Origin: an uncultured bacterium | GTDB taxonomy: Bacteria > Cyanobacteriota > Vampirovibrionia > Gastranaerophilales > Gastranaerophilaceae | Assembly: GCA_948964545.1 (NCBI GenBank) | Contig: CAREDV010000004.1 | Location: forward strand, 1 to 64,000 | DNA: 64,000 nucleotides | Direction of reading: 5' to 3' | Shown here: piece by piece, positions 17,631 to 27,030 of the stretch | Numbering within the stretch: position 1 is the stretch's first letter | Layout of the letters: every line of letters starts with the position of its first letter | Notes under the pieces: generated by a model | Databases searched by the model: none | What the model was told of the DNA's origin: nothing | The model's input: only the letters and a program-made list of their open reading frames with translations | Made by a program: the position numbers and the translations under genes

Positions 17631-17855
17631 TTAGTGTGTAGTAGTAGTGAAACCCTGTTGGTGAAATTTCATCAATTTGGCTAAATGCCATTCTTTTGCT
17701 GAAATGTCATTAATTTTGTTTTTAATGTCTTCCAATTCTGCAAGCAGTGTTGTCAAATCTTTTCTCTGCACAGGCTCAAAAGTTTCAATTTCCTCGTCAT
17801 CTTCAAGCCAGCAGAGCGGAAAACAATTGTTTTCAAAAAGCTCTTTACTGTTCAT
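17631..17855 (-). CDS. Hypothetical protein (74 aa)
   Basis: Acidic protein with a predicted coiled-coil stretch (LLAELEDIKNKINDISAKEW). Its ATG overlaps the stop of the upstream 76-aa gene (TAATG), with GAGGAGG just upstream, so the pair is translationally coupled. No family recognised. Confidence 0.6.
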   Translation of the reverse strand: MNSKELFENNCFPLCWLEDDEEIETFEPVQRKDLTTLLAELEDIKNKINDISAKEWHLAKLMKFHQQGFTTTTH

Positions 17856-18085
17856 TAAACCTCCTCTGCTCGGCTTTGGTTTTGAACAAAGAATGAGTGA
17901 ATCATATCTACCAAATCAAAATTACCGTATTTAAACGCATAGGGCTTGTCAGAATATTCGCTGTCAGTAACTCTTTGAAGTTCTCTAACCTCTTTATAAT
18001 CCATTGAATTAAAGTCGAAACTGGTCATTTCACCATAATCCAACATCAAATCTTCCATTTCATTAAAGTTTTTTTCATCCATCAT
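17855..18085 (-). CDS. Hypothetical protein (76 aa)
   Basis: Strongly acidic and aromatic small protein (MMDEKNFNEMEDLMLDYGEM...). A ribosome-binding site (AAGGAG) lies before the ATG. It is the first gene of a two-gene operon with the 74-aa protein. No motif, signal peptide or membrane segment seen. Confidence 0.6.
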   Translation of the reverse strand: MMDEKNFNEMEDLMLDYGEMTSFDFNSMDYKEVRELQRVTDSEYSDKPYAFKYGNFDLVDMIHSFFVQNQSRAEEV

Positions 18086-18145
18086 TTACACTCCTTTGTT
18101 ATACCACCTCTGTAGATATTGGTGATGTTTTACTCGTTACCGCCA

Positions 18146-18159
18146 GAGGCTAAAGCCTC
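18146..18159. repeat. Intergenic palindrome GAGGCT-AA-AGCCTC
   Basis: A perfect 6-bp inverted repeat in the 180-base gap between divergent genes. It could be a weak hairpin or an operator; nothing else is evident in this gap apart from the SBP promoter. Confidence 0.3.
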
Positions 18160-18230
18160 CGTACTAACAAATTCCATATCGGAACATTTTTGAAAAAACT
18201 TTAGAGTTTTAAGAACACTTGTTACATAAT

Positions 18231-18258
18231 TTTACAAATAAGATTTTTAACGTATAAT
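18231..18258 (+). promoter_or_regulatory. Promoter of the solute-binding lipoprotein, leaderless
   Basis: TTTACA (18231-18236), 16-base spacer, TATAAT (18253-18258), then six bases to the ATG at 18265. Confidence 0.6.
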
Positions 18259-18264
18259 ATATTT

Positions 18265-19047
18265 ATGAAAAAGATTATTTTATGTTTTTTGTTTTTGTGT
18301 CTTATATGCACAGGGTGTGGTAAAAAACAGGAGAAAAAAACCGATACTCTTGGCGAGATTGTTAAACGCGATAAATTAATCATTGGAGTTCGCGACGACA
18401 CAGCACCTTTTGGATTTCGTGACAAAAACGGAAACCTTATAGGTTACGACATTGATCTCGCACGCTTAATTGCAAAAGGCATTTTGAAAGACGAAAAAAA
18501 AGTTGATTTTGTACCTGTTACAGCATCAAATCGTATCATGAAACTTAATTCGGGCGAAGTTGATATTTTGATTGCAACAATGTCTATAACCGAACAAAGA
18601 CAACAAATTTTAGATTTTTCAATGCCTTATCATGTTGCAGGTCAGGCTATTTTGACCAATCGCGCAAGCAAAGCAACTTCATTAAAAGATTTTGAAGGCA
18701 AAAAACTTATAATCGTTTTCGGCTCAACAAGTGAAAACAACCTTAGAACAAATGTTCCGGAAGTTGAAGTTATCGGCTTTAAAACATACAAAGATGCTTT
18801 TAACGCTCTAAAAATGGGCAAGGCACAAGGGATAGTTGCCGACGACACGATTTTATATAATCTGTCGCGCAATGACAGCTCTGTAAAAATCCTGCCGAAA
18901 AGATATTCCCAAGAACCTTACGCTGTAGCCTTCCGCAAGGAAAAAGAATCGGCAAGACTTATAAGAGAAATCGATTATATTATAGATAATCTTCAAAGCA
19001 CAGGCAGACTTAACAAAATGCGCGAAAAATGGAATATTAAAAATTAA
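18265..19047 (+). CDS. Amino-acid-type solute-binding lipoprotein (SBP_bac_3)
   Basis: Periplasmic binding protein of the family that delivers polar amino acids to ABC importers. The N-terminus MKKIILCFLFLCLICTGC is a lipoprotein signal with the acylated Cys18. The two-lobed domain shows DKLIIGVRDDTAPFGFRD, GYDIDLARLIAKGI, VTASNRIMKLNSGEVDILIA and a C-terminal DNLQSTGRLNKMREKW. No permease or ATPase is nearby, so it is an orphan or works with a distant transporter. A sensory role is possible. Confidence 0.85.
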   Translation: MKKIILCFLFLCLICTGCGKKQEKKTDTLGEIVKRDKLIIGVRDDTAPFGFRDKNGNLIGYDIDLARLIAKGILKDEKKVDFVPVTASNRIMKLNSGEVDILIATMSITEQRQQILDFSMPYHVAGQAILTNRASKATSLKDFEGKKLIIVFGSTSENNLRTNVPEVEVIGFKTYKDAFNALKMGKAQGIVADDTILYNLSRNDSSVKILPKRYSQEPYAVAFRKEKESARLIREIDYIIDNLQSTGRLNKMREKWNIKN

Positions 19048-19814
19048 TTATTTTCCATATAAATAATATGCACTGCAACATCCGCCGGAAACCACTTTTC
19101 CAGATTCACTGCCTCCAACAGTTACAAAATAATTTGCGCTTGATGCTCCATGATTTTTATCACACAAACATTCATTGTTATTTTTTTGTTTATCATAACT
19201 ACCCTCTGCACCCAACGGCAAAGCCTTTGTACCATTAGGTTTTACGATAAAAAAATCTTTTCCGATAACATTTGGACCTTTTTTGTAGCCGTTTACGTCA
19301 ACAGAAATCCAAGGGCCGCCATGTGACTTCCCAAAATATATTACAGCCCCGTTTTTTAATAAAACAACTTTATAATTCATGTTGTACGCATTAAAATAAC
19401 CTCCCGCAAGCGTTTTATATCCTGTACCAACATCTGAAAATGTAATTCCCTGCCAACTATTTTTTTTATTATTTGCACAATTTTTACCGGTAGGATCGTT
19501 AGTAGAAGATCCATAACAAAAATCAATTACTTCAAAATTTTTCAAAAATTCCTCAACAAACTCATCTAACACAGCTTCAGAACAGACATAACCATTTTCT
19601 AATGTATAATTATAAGCATTTGAAATTTGAGAATATAAAACTTTCCATGCTGCAATATTTTGCTTATCTTGAATATTATTTATAATAGTTGGAATAGTAA
19701 TCGCAGAAACAACACCAATAATTCCGAGTGTAATTAAAACCTCGGCTAACGTAAATGCAGGAGTTAAGCTGGAAGTGCCCCCCCCCCGAAGATTTGATTT
19801 AATAGTCTTTTCAT
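19048..19814 (-). CDS. Prepilin-like protein, out of frame at a G10 tract (probably phase-variable)
   Basis: ATG at 19814 overlaps the stop of the upstream mntR-like gene (ATGA), giving MKRLLNQIF and then ten Gs. With ten Gs the frame reaches a stop six codons after the run. With eight or eleven Gs it reads on through TPAFTLAEVLITLGIIGVV into the long open frame to 19048. FTLAE is the classic prepilin processing site, cleaved after Ala. The C-terminal part has the VDVNGYKKGPNVIGKDFF and ALPLG signature of pseudopilin-like beta domains and Cys-rich loops. As read, the gene is OFF. A homopolymer sequencing error is the main alternative. Confidence 0.7.
19778..19787 (-). repeat. G10 homopolymer tract in the prepilin gene
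   Basis: Ten consecutive C on the plus strand (G on the coding strand), placed between the start codon and the prepilin processing motif. It is the only such G/C run I noticed in this AT-rich window. Confidence 0.9.
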
Positions 19815-20227
19815 TCTTTTACCCTTTCATATATATTCTTAAACTCAGTCTGCATTTTAGCATATTTTGTCAACTTCATCATATTCTTAAAAAGCTCTTC
19901 CGATACAATATGTTCCATTTTGCAGGCAATTTCTAAAGCTTCCGCATGTGGAGTATTCAAAACTTCAATAAAAAACTCGGCAAGATTTTCGTGTTTTTTC
20001 ATAATATTTTTTGCTATCTTTTCACCTTCTGCTGTAAGCGTAACAGGCGCATAAGGAGCATAATTAATAAGTTTTTTTTCTTGCAAAATATTCAAAGCAC
20101 CGGTAACAGATGCCTTCTTAACTCCCATAGCATCAGCAATCGCGGTAACTTTTGCCTGACCGTTTTTCAACACCTGTGCATAAATTTCTTCAATATAATC
20201 TTCTAAACTTACTGAGAGTTTTTCCAT
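19811..20227 (-). CDS. DtxR/MntR-family metal-dependent regulator
   Basis: Transcription factor of 138 residues. The N-terminal winged helix (EDYIEEIYAQVLKNGQAKVTAIADAMGVKKASVTGALNILQEKKLINYAPYAPVTLTAEG) precedes a dimerisation and metal-binding domain with the expected His and Glu positions (KKHENLAEFF, ACKMEHIVSEELF). This size and lack of an SH3 domain fit MntR, which senses Mn(II), or Fe(II)-sensing relatives. It overlaps gph by 19 bases and the prepilin by four, so all three are probably one operon. No metal transporter is nearby. Confidence 0.85.
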   Translation of the reverse strand: MEKLSVSLEDYIEEIYAQVLKNGQAKVTAIADAMGVKKASVTGALNILQEKKLINYAPYAPVTLTAEGEKIAKNIMKKHENLAEFFIEVLNTPHAEALEIACKMEHIVSEELFKNMMKLTKYAKMQTEFKNIYERVKE

Positions 20228-20844
20228 ATATCAATTATATCACAAGGTTCATCAATAATAAAGTCTGCACCTTTTAAATTTTCTCTATCGCGAAATCCCC
20301 ACGTTACACCAATACAAGTGAGATTTGCATTTTTTGCAGTCTGAACGTCAACTTCACTGTCACCAACATAAATCGCAGTTTCTTCTCCGAGTTCTTTTAA
20401 TGCTTTTAAAACCCCATTTGGAGCGGGTTTTGGAGGAACATCGTCAAATTGTCCGATTGCAATATCTATTAAATCACCAAAATATTTTTTGCAGAGCTCT
20501 TTTACTGCAAGGTCAAATTTATTAGACACCACGGCGGTTTTCACCCCTTGTACATGCAAATCTTTCAGTATCTTTTCGATACTATTGTAGGGAGCAGTGT
20601 GATTATACATATTTTCGGCATAATGTTTTTTAAAAACAGCAAGACATTCATCAACATTTTGACAATTTTCAGGAACTGCACGTTCAATAAGTTTTCTAAC
20701 ACCATTTCCAACAAACATTCTGACTTCTTCAAAAGTACGCTGAGGATAACCAAATTGCGATAGTGCAAAATTTGTACTAATCCATAAATCCTCAAGAGTA
20801 TTGAGCAAAGTTCCGTCTAAATCAAAAATAACTACCTTAACCAT
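20209..20844 (-). CDS. gph: HAD phosphatase, phosphoglycolate phosphatase-like
   Basis: HAD-superfamily hydrolase with motif I DLDGTLLNT (8-16), motif II VVSNKF, motif III Lys in PPKPAPNG, and motif IV VGDSEVDVQTAKNA, plus a helical C1 cap. The arrangement is that of Gph/PGPase, which removes 2-phosphoglycolate, but related enzymes (PpaX, sugar phosphatases) cannot be excluded. First gene of the gph-mntR-like-prepilin operon. Its start lies 26 bases from the divergent ABC-F gene, so promoters overlap. Confidence 0.85.
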   Translation of the reverse strand: MVKVVIFDLDGTLLNTLEDLWISTNFALSQFGYPQRTFEEVRMFVGNGVRKLIERAVPENCQNVDECLAVFKKHYAENMYNHTAPYNSIEKILKDLHVQGVKTAVVSNKFDLAVKELCKKYFGDLIDIAIGQFDDVPPKPAPNGVLKALKELGEETAIYVGDSEVDVQTAKNANLTCIGVTWGFRDRENLKGADFIIDEPCDIIDIWKNSQ

Positions 20845-20869
20845 ATGTTTATGTTATACTAAAAACATT

Positions 20870-22483
20870 ATGATAACAACAAATAAATTAACTGTGCGAT
20901 TTGGTTCGCAAACACTTTTTGAAAATGTAAGTATAAAGTTTACCCCGGGAAACTGCTATGGCGTAATAGGCGCTAACGGAGCAGGAAAAAGTACCCTGTT
21001 GAAAGTTATTTCAGGCGATATTGAACCTACATCAGGCGAGGTTCATATCTCTAAAGGTCAGAGAATTGCAGTCTTACGTCAAGACCACTTTGCATTTGAC
21101 GATTATAAAGTTATTGATACCGTAATTATGGGTCACAAACAACTTTATCAAATTATGCAGGAACGCGACGCATTGTATGCAAAACCTGATTTTACAGACG
21201 AAGACGGAATTAGAGCAGGGCATTTGGAAGAAGAATTTGCAAACCTTGACGGATGGCAGGCAGAATCAATGGCAGGTTCTTTGTTATCAGATTTAGGAAT
21301 TGCTGACGCACTTCATTATGAACAAATGTCTGAACTTTCAGGCAGTGAAAAAGTCAGAGTATTACTTGCACAGGCACTTTTTGGAAATCCTGACATCCTG
21401 CTTCTTGACGAACCTACAAACCACCTTGATTTAAACACAATTGCGTGGCTTGAAGAATTTTTAATTGATTTCCAAAACCTTGTAATAGTTGTTTCGCACG
21501 ACAGAAAATTTCTTGATAACGTCTGTACACACATGGCTGATATTGATTACAAAAATATTCAGCTTTATACAGGTAACTATTCTTTCTGGTCACAGGCAAG
21601 CCAATTAATCCAAAAACAAAAAGAAGAACAGAACAAGAAAACTGAAGAAAAAATGGAAGAATTGAAAGCGTTTATTGCCCGATTCAGCGCAAACGCTTCT
21701 AAAGCAAAACAGGCGACTTCAAGAAAAAATATGCTTGATAAACTGTCGTTAGAGGAGATTAAACCATCTTCAAGACAATACCCAAGAATAAGATTCACAT
21801 ATAACAAAATCCCTGGTAAAGATGTTTTGAGCGTAAAGAATCTGAACAAAACTGTTGACGGCGAACTTTTAATCAAGAATTTAAGCTTTGAAATTAATCA
21901 GGGCGAGAAAGTTGCATTCATTGCACGCGACCCGTTTATTTTATCAAACTTGTTTGATATTTTAGAGGATAGAGTAAAACCCGACAGTGGTGAGATAAAC
22001 TGGGGTGTAACTGCAACTCATTCGTACTTCCCGAAAGACAATAATTTCTATTTTGAAAACGACCTTAATATCATGCAATGGCTTGCGCAATATTCACCAG
22101 ACCAGCATGTAAATTTCTTGCGCGGCTATTTGGGCAGAATGCTTTTCTCAGGCGAAGATGCAGATAAAAAAGTTAACGTACTTTCAGGGGGCGAAAAAGT
22201 GCGCTGCCTGTTTGCAAAAATGATGATAGCAGAAAGCAACGTAATGATATTAGATGAACCAACTAACCACCTTGATTTGGAAAGCATTACAGCATTAAAC
22301 AATGCGCTGATTGATTTTCCTGGAACAATATTATTTACATCGCAAGATTATCAGCTAATTCAAACGGTTGCAGATAGAATTATCGAAATTTCGCCAAAAG
22401 GTTACATCAATATGCGTAACAAATACGATGAGTATTTGAAAAATCCCGTCGTCATCAAAAAACGCGCCGAAATCTATAATTAA
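20870..22483 (+). CDS. ABC-F ATPase (YbiT/YkpA-like)
   Basis: Cytosolic tandem-ATPase protein without membrane domains; ABC-F proteins act on the ribosome. NBD1 has Walker A GANGAGKST, signature LSGSEKVRVLLAQAL and Walker B ILLLDEPTNHLD. NBD2 has signature LSGGEKVRCLF and Walker B VMILDEPTNHLD. Its Walker A position reads FIARDPFILSNLF, lacking the GxxxxGKS/T loop. Degenerate second P-loops are known in the YkpA branch. I start at ATG 20870 (537 aa) because upstream codons overlap gph and match no ABC-F N-terminus. Confidence 0.9.
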   Translation: MITTNKLTVRFGSQTLFENVSIKFTPGNCYGVIGANGAGKSTLLKVISGDIEPTSGEVHISKGQRIAVLRQDHFAFDDYKVIDTVIMGHKQLYQIMQERDALYAKPDFTDEDGIRAGHLEEEFANLDGWQAESMAGSLLSDLGIADALHYEQMSELSGSEKVRVLLAQALFGNPDILLLDEPTNHLDLNTIAWLEEFLIDFQNLVIVVSHDRKFLDNVCTHMADIDYKNIQLYTGNYSFWSQASQLIQKQKEEQNKKTEEKMEELKAFIARFSANASKAKQATSRKNMLDKLSLEEIKPSSRQYPRIRFTYNKIPGKDVLSVKNLNKTVDGELLIKNLSFEINQGEKVAFIARDPFILSNLFDILEDRVKPDSGEINWGVTATHSYFPKDNNFYFENDLNIMQWLAQYSPDQHVNFLRGYLGRMLFSGEDADKKVNVLSGGEKVRCLFAKMMIAESNVMILDEPTNHLDLESITALNNALIDFPGTILFTSQDYQLIQTVADRIIEISPKGYINMRNKYDEYLKNPVVIKKRAEIYN

Positions 22484-22737
22484 ACTTTTGATTTAATTTC
22501 TTTTAAACATTTTGCCAATTGGTCAGGACAGCTTGTAGGTTTGTCTCCGCATTTAATGCCTGAAAGTTTTGAGATGACATCATCTATTGTCATCCCTTTG
22601 ACAAGGCTTTTAATTCCCTGCAAATTTCCATTGCATCCGCCTAAAAAATCTACATCCGTAATAATATCTCCGTCAAATTTTACCTGCATAAGACGGCAGC
22701 AAGTTCCTTTTGTTTCGTATTGAATAACTTTTTCCAT
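22480..22737 (-). CDS. TSCPD-domain protein (TIGR03905 type)
   Basis: An 85-residue stand-alone TSCPD domain, recognised by YETKGTCCRLMQVKFDGDIITDVDFLGGCNGN and the closing KCGDKPTSCPDQLAKCL. The domain also occurs at the C-terminus of class II ribonucleotide reductases; the role of the single-domain form is not established. Seven cysteines suggest metal or redox chemistry. TATAAT lies six bases before the ATG, suggesting a leaderless transcript. Its 3' end overlaps the ABC-F stop by four bases. Confidence 0.85.
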   Translation of the reverse strand: MEKVIQYETKGTCCRLMQVKFDGDIITDVDFLGGCNGNLQGIKSLVKGMTIDDVISKLSGIKCGDKPTSCPDQLAKCLKEIKSKV

Positions 22738-22818
22738 AGCATTATTATATCATAATAATTTGACATGTAATGAAAAATACTTTAAAATTTTGTTATAAAT
22801 TGGAATTAAGAGGATTAT

Positions 22819-25800
22819 ATGAATAATAAAAACACTTGTCTTGCATTACTTTTGTCAGTAGTTTTGGCATCCGTCAATGTTTCAAACGCTGCAGAACGTA
22901 TTTATAACGACGCTTATTTAGGCAGTTATTCAAACGGAAATTTCAGCAATATAAATAGTGCAGGCAAACGTTTTGAAGCCCCTGATGACCCCGAACAATG
23001 GGGAAATTACTATGACGAAGCCTCTAAAACATATAAACCTTTACCCATTGGTTTTTATAACGTAGGCGAAAAACAGGGTGATTACAACCTTGTTAACGGC
23101 AATTACGTTTATGCAGGTCCAGGACAAGGAAGCTTTGCCTATGTTCAATATGGATACGGGGATTTGATGCCTGGTCAGGAGGAAACTATAGGCGGCGGAT
23201 TTGAAAACACAGGGATTATAATCAATTTTAATAACAATACATTTAAAGATAATAAAGCTGATTTTGGCGGAGGGGTGGCAAATTCAGGATTGCTCGGTTT
23301 AATCCAGAATATGGGAAATAATACATTTATCAACAATACTGCCGTGCAAGACGGAGGGGCGATTTATAACTTTTCAAGCATAGGTAAAATTTCAGGAACA
23401 TTTACAGGCAACAAAGCAGAAGGTTTAAGCAGCAGCGGCTTTTTTGACGGTGATGCTGGAAAAGGCGGAGCAATATTCAACTTTGGCGGGCCTCTCGGAG
23501 AAGATGTTGACGGAAATCCTTTGCTTTGGGGCGCTGATATAGAATCTGTTGACGGAATATTTGACAAAAATACAGCTCAGTGGCATGGCGGAGCGATTTA
23601 TAACGGCGGTGAAATCGGCTCAATCAGCGGAACTTACACAAACAACAGCGCCTTAACAGGTCAGGGCGGTGCGATTTATAATAGAGAATATGCAACAGAA
23701 CATTTTGATGCTGATGAAAACAATGAAGCATTTGATATGTACTACGGCTACATCAAAGATATTAACGGCAAATTCAGCTCCAACACTGCAGACCAGGGCG
23801 GCGGTGCAATATATAACGAGGGCAAAGTAGACAAAATCAGCGCAGAATTTACCCAAAATAAAGGTTTTCATGGCGGAGCTTTGATGAATGACGGCGAAAT
23901 CGGAACGCTTGAAGCATCAACATTTAAAGGCAATTCAGCTAACAATAAAGGCGGAGCGGTTTACAATACAGGCAAACTTAATTCACAGGGAAAAATCTCA
24001 TTTGAAAACAACTCAGCAAATCAAGGCGGAGCAATCGCAAACGAGGGAACATACAATATCTCAAGATATTCAACCTTTACGGGCAATAAAGCTCAAGACG
24101 GCGGTGCTTTGTATAACACGGGCGAAATAACAACTTCATCTTTATCAAACCAGAGTTTTACAAACAACACGGCTGACGGCAAAGGCGGCGCAATCTATAA
24201 TGAGGGTACGTTAAAACTTGGCGGAAACCCTAATGTCCAAGGCGGTTCGGGCAACACTTTAATCTTTGACAAAAACTCTGCAAAAGAAGGCGGTGCAATA
24301 TACAACAAAAATTCAGATTTGAACGTTAACAACTATAAATTCACCAACAATACAGCAGAAAAAGGCGGAGCGTTATACGTATCAAATTCCACTGTAACGT
24401 TTGGAAATAACGAATTTAAAGGAAACAGCGCACAAAAAGGCGGAGCGTTATATTTAGAAAATGCAGCGGCAAACGTTACAGCTGACAAAAAAGATGTTGT
24501 ATTTGCAGGAAACACGGCTGAAAAAGGCAGTGCATTTTATCTTGAAAACGGAACACTTAATCTTACAACATCAAGCAGCAGAAATATTATCTTTAAAGAC
24601 AGTATAGCAGGTTCAGGCACAATAAACGCATCGGGAAACATTATCTTGAATAATTTTGTAACTCCTGATGAGGGAAATCTTACTGTTAACCTTACAAGCG
24701 GAGTTATCAAATCATCTGTGGAAAGTTACCTTAACGGTACAGATTTGCACCTTGCAAACGGCACAACTCTTGATTTGATGAATGGCAAAACAGGTGTGCT
24801 GAATTTAAACTCTTTAACATCAGATAACGCAAATCTTAAAATCGACATGGATCTTGCAAATTCGGAAAGCCCGCTCGATATAATTAATGCAAACACAGCA
24901 TCGGGAACATTAAATATTTCTGAACTGAATTTCTTATCAGAAATGGCTGACGGCACAAATCAGGTTTCAGCGCCTATGAGCATTGACCAATTGACACTGA
25001 ATTTCCCGAACATGCACATCATGACAAACAATTCTTTCTACGTAATTTCAAGGGATGATGATAAAATTACGATTGACAGGCTTCATGATGATGACGGAAA
25101 CCCTATACAGGTTGACGGTTTTACACTCGCAGTAAACAAAGATTCAAAAGCGGGCGGGGTTAATATTTCCATGAACGATGAAAGGTCATTCTCTGCAACA
25201 GATGACGTAATAGTTACAGGTTCGGGAGTTGAAGGCGGATGGAGCGGAAACCTCGGCGGTACAAAATTAACCATAAACGGCAACAACCACACAATTGACG
25301 GTAACGGAAATTCTGCAATTACCGTAAATGATAACCAACTTTTAGAAATTAATGATGCAAACATCAAAGGATTTGATGAAAACGCGGTTTACCTTGATGG
25401 AACAGGATTGGCACAAACAACATTAAAAACATCGGGCAAAATGTCCGTTGACAACAACATTGCATCCGCAAATTCGGCAAACACTCTGAAAATGTCTGGG
25501 AACGGTACACTAAATCTTAACGGAACAGTGGATAACCTTACACTGGTTAACGAAAATTCCAATACGGTTCACAATAACAAAGTGACAAATTCGATTTACC
25601 GTTTGGACGGCGGACGAGCAAGTTTTGCAAAAGACGAATACCTCTCTGACAACAATAATTCGTTAATCTTTAACGGCGGTACTTTAAGCATTGCAAACGG
25701 CGCGGTAAATCAAATTAACATCAACGAAATGTCATTGAATTCAAATTCAAATATAATGGTTGATGCAGACCTTGCCTCAAAAACAATGGACACGCTAAAT

Positions 25801-27030
25801 GCTTCAACAATAAATATCGGCGAAGGTATTAATCTCAACGTCAGCGGAATTAATCTATTAAGCGATTCGAAAGACAAATACACAGAAATCAATTTTGTAA
25901 ACGACGAAACCTTAAAAGACCACATAACAACATCTGTTAAATCAGTTGCATATTCACCTATATACAGATATGGAGTCGATTACGACCCAACAACAGGAAG
26001 TTTCGGGTTTACAAGAGGTGTTGGCAACAAATACAGTGAAGTTAACCCTGCAATAATGGCTGCACCAGTTGCAGCACAAATCGGCGGTTATCTGACCCAA
26101 TTAAACACTTATGACCAGGCGTTTGCCAATATGGATATGACTATGCTTATGACACGCGAACAGCGTCAGGCATTGAAACTTTATAACAAATACGCACTCG
26201 GCGGTTACGCACCTGTCGGAATGATTCCAGATACAGCAGGTGTAATTCCCGAAGAAAAAGCAGGGCTGTGGGCAAGACCTTATACAACATTTGAAAATGT
26301 TAAACTCAAAAATGGCCCGAAAGTTAATAACATTATGTACGGTTCATTCTTTGGCGGTGACACATCAATTAAAGAACTTGGACATGGGTTTGACGGAATT
26401 TTCAGCGCTTATGTCGGCTATAACGGTTCTCATCAAACATTTGACGGAAACAGCCTATACCAGAATGGTGCATCTGTTGGAGTTACTGGAACTTTATACA
26501 AAGGAAACTGGTTTGGCGGCTGGACTGTTGCAGGCGGTATAAATGGTGTTGATGCTAATACTATGTATGGTTCAGACAATTTTATGATGTGGATGGCAGG
26601 TACAGCTTTGAAAACAGGCTACAACTGGGAATTATTCCGCAACAGATTAATCATACAGCCGCACTTAATGGCATCTTACACATTTGTTGATACAGAAGAT
26701 TTCAGAAATTCTGCATCATATAAAATTACATCAGACCCGCTTAATGCAATCCAAATCGTTCCTGGCATAAAACTTATCGGAAACCTTAAACACAGCTGGC
26801 AGCCGTATTTGGGTATAGATTATGTTTGGAATATTATGGACAAAACAAAATTCAATGCAGCAGATGCAAGCTTACCGCAATTATCTGTTAAACCTTATAT
26901 TCAATACGGCGTTGGTGTTCAAAAACGCTGGGGCGACAGATTTACAGGATTCTTACAGGCAATGTTCAGAGGCGGCGGAAGAAACGGTGTAATCTTCTCA
27001 TTCGGTTTCCGCTCCGCACTGGGTAAGTAA
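22819..27030 (+). CDS. Autotransporter with polymorphic-membrane-protein repeats (1403 aa)
   Basis: Type V secreted surface protein. A signal peptide (about 1-25, ending NAA) precedes a passenger (about 110-600) with more than a dozen FTGN/FxNNxA...GGAIYN repeats of the Chlamydia Pmp/POMP kind, which stack as a beta-helix. A second beta-helical stretch runs to about 1090. The C-terminal autotransporter barrel (about 1150-1403) starts near GLWARPYTTFENV. The last residue is not Phe; the barrel ends FSFGFRSALGK. Such proteins are usually adhesins. GAGGAT gives the ribosome-binding site. Confidence 0.88.
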   Translation: MNNKNTCLALLLSVVLASVNVSNAAERIYNDAYLGSYSNGNFSNINSAGKRFEAPDDPEQWGNYYDEASKTYKPLPIGFYNVGEKQGDYNLVNGNYVYAGPGQGSFAYVQYGYGDLMPGQEETIGGGFENTGIIINFNNNTFKDNKADFGGGVANSGLLGLIQNMGNNTFINNTAVQDGGAIYNFSSIGKISGTFTGNKAEGLSSSGFFDGDAGKGGAIFNFGGPLGEDVDGNPLLWGADIESVDGIFDKNTAQWHGGAIYNGGEIGSISGTYTNNSALTGQGGAIYNREYATEHFDADENNEAFDMYYGYIKDINGKFSSNTADQGGGAIYNEGKVDKISAEFTQNKGFHGGALMNDGEIGTLEASTFKGNSANNKGGAVYNTGKLNSQGKISFENNSANQGGAIANEGTYNISRYSTFTGNKAQDGGALYNTGEITTSSLSNQSFTNNTADGKGGAIYNEGTLKLGGNPNVQGGSGNTLIFDKNSAKEGGAIYNKNSDLNVNNYKFTNNTAEKGGALYVSNSTVTFGNNEFKGNSAQKGGALYLENAAANVTADKKDVVFAGNTAEKGSAFYLENGTLNLTTSSSRNIIFKDSIAGSGTINASGNIILNNFVTPDEGNLTVNLTSGVIKSSVESYLNGTDLHLANGTTLDLMNGKTGVLNLNSLTSDNANLKIDMDLANSESPLDIINANTASGTLNISELNFLSEMADGTNQVSAPMSIDQLTLNFPNMHIMTNNSFYVISRDDDKITIDRLHDDDGNPIQVDGFTLAVNKDSKAGGVNISMNDERSFSATDDVIVTGSGVEGGWSGNLGGTKLTINGNNHTIDGNGNSAITVNDNQLLEINDANIKGFDENAVYLDGTGLAQTTLKTSGKMSVDNNIASANSANTLKMSGNGTLNLNGTVDNLTLVNENSNTVHNNKVTNSIYRLDGGRASFAKDEYLSDNNNSLIFNGGTLSIANGAVNQININEMSLNSNSNIMVDADLASKTMDTLNASTINIGEGINLNVSGINLLSDSKDKYTEINFVNDETLKDHITTSVKSVAYSPIYRYGVDYDPTTGSFGFTRGVGNKYSEVNPAIMAAPVAAQIGGYLTQLNTYDQAFANMDMTMLMTREQRQALKLYNKYALGGYAPVGMIPDTAGVIPEEKAGLWARPYTTFENVKLKNGPKVNNIMYGSFFGGDTSIKELGHGFDGIFSAYVGYNGSHQTFDGNSLYQNGASVGVTGTLYKGNWFGGWTVAGGINGVDANTMYGSDNFMMWMAGTALKTGYNWELFRNRLIIQPHLMASYTFVDTEDFRNSASYKITSDPLNAIQIVPGIKLIGNLKHSWQPYLGIDYVWNIMDKTKFNAADASLPQLSVKPYIQYGVGVQKRWGDRFTGFLQAMFRGGGRNGVIFSFGFRSALGK

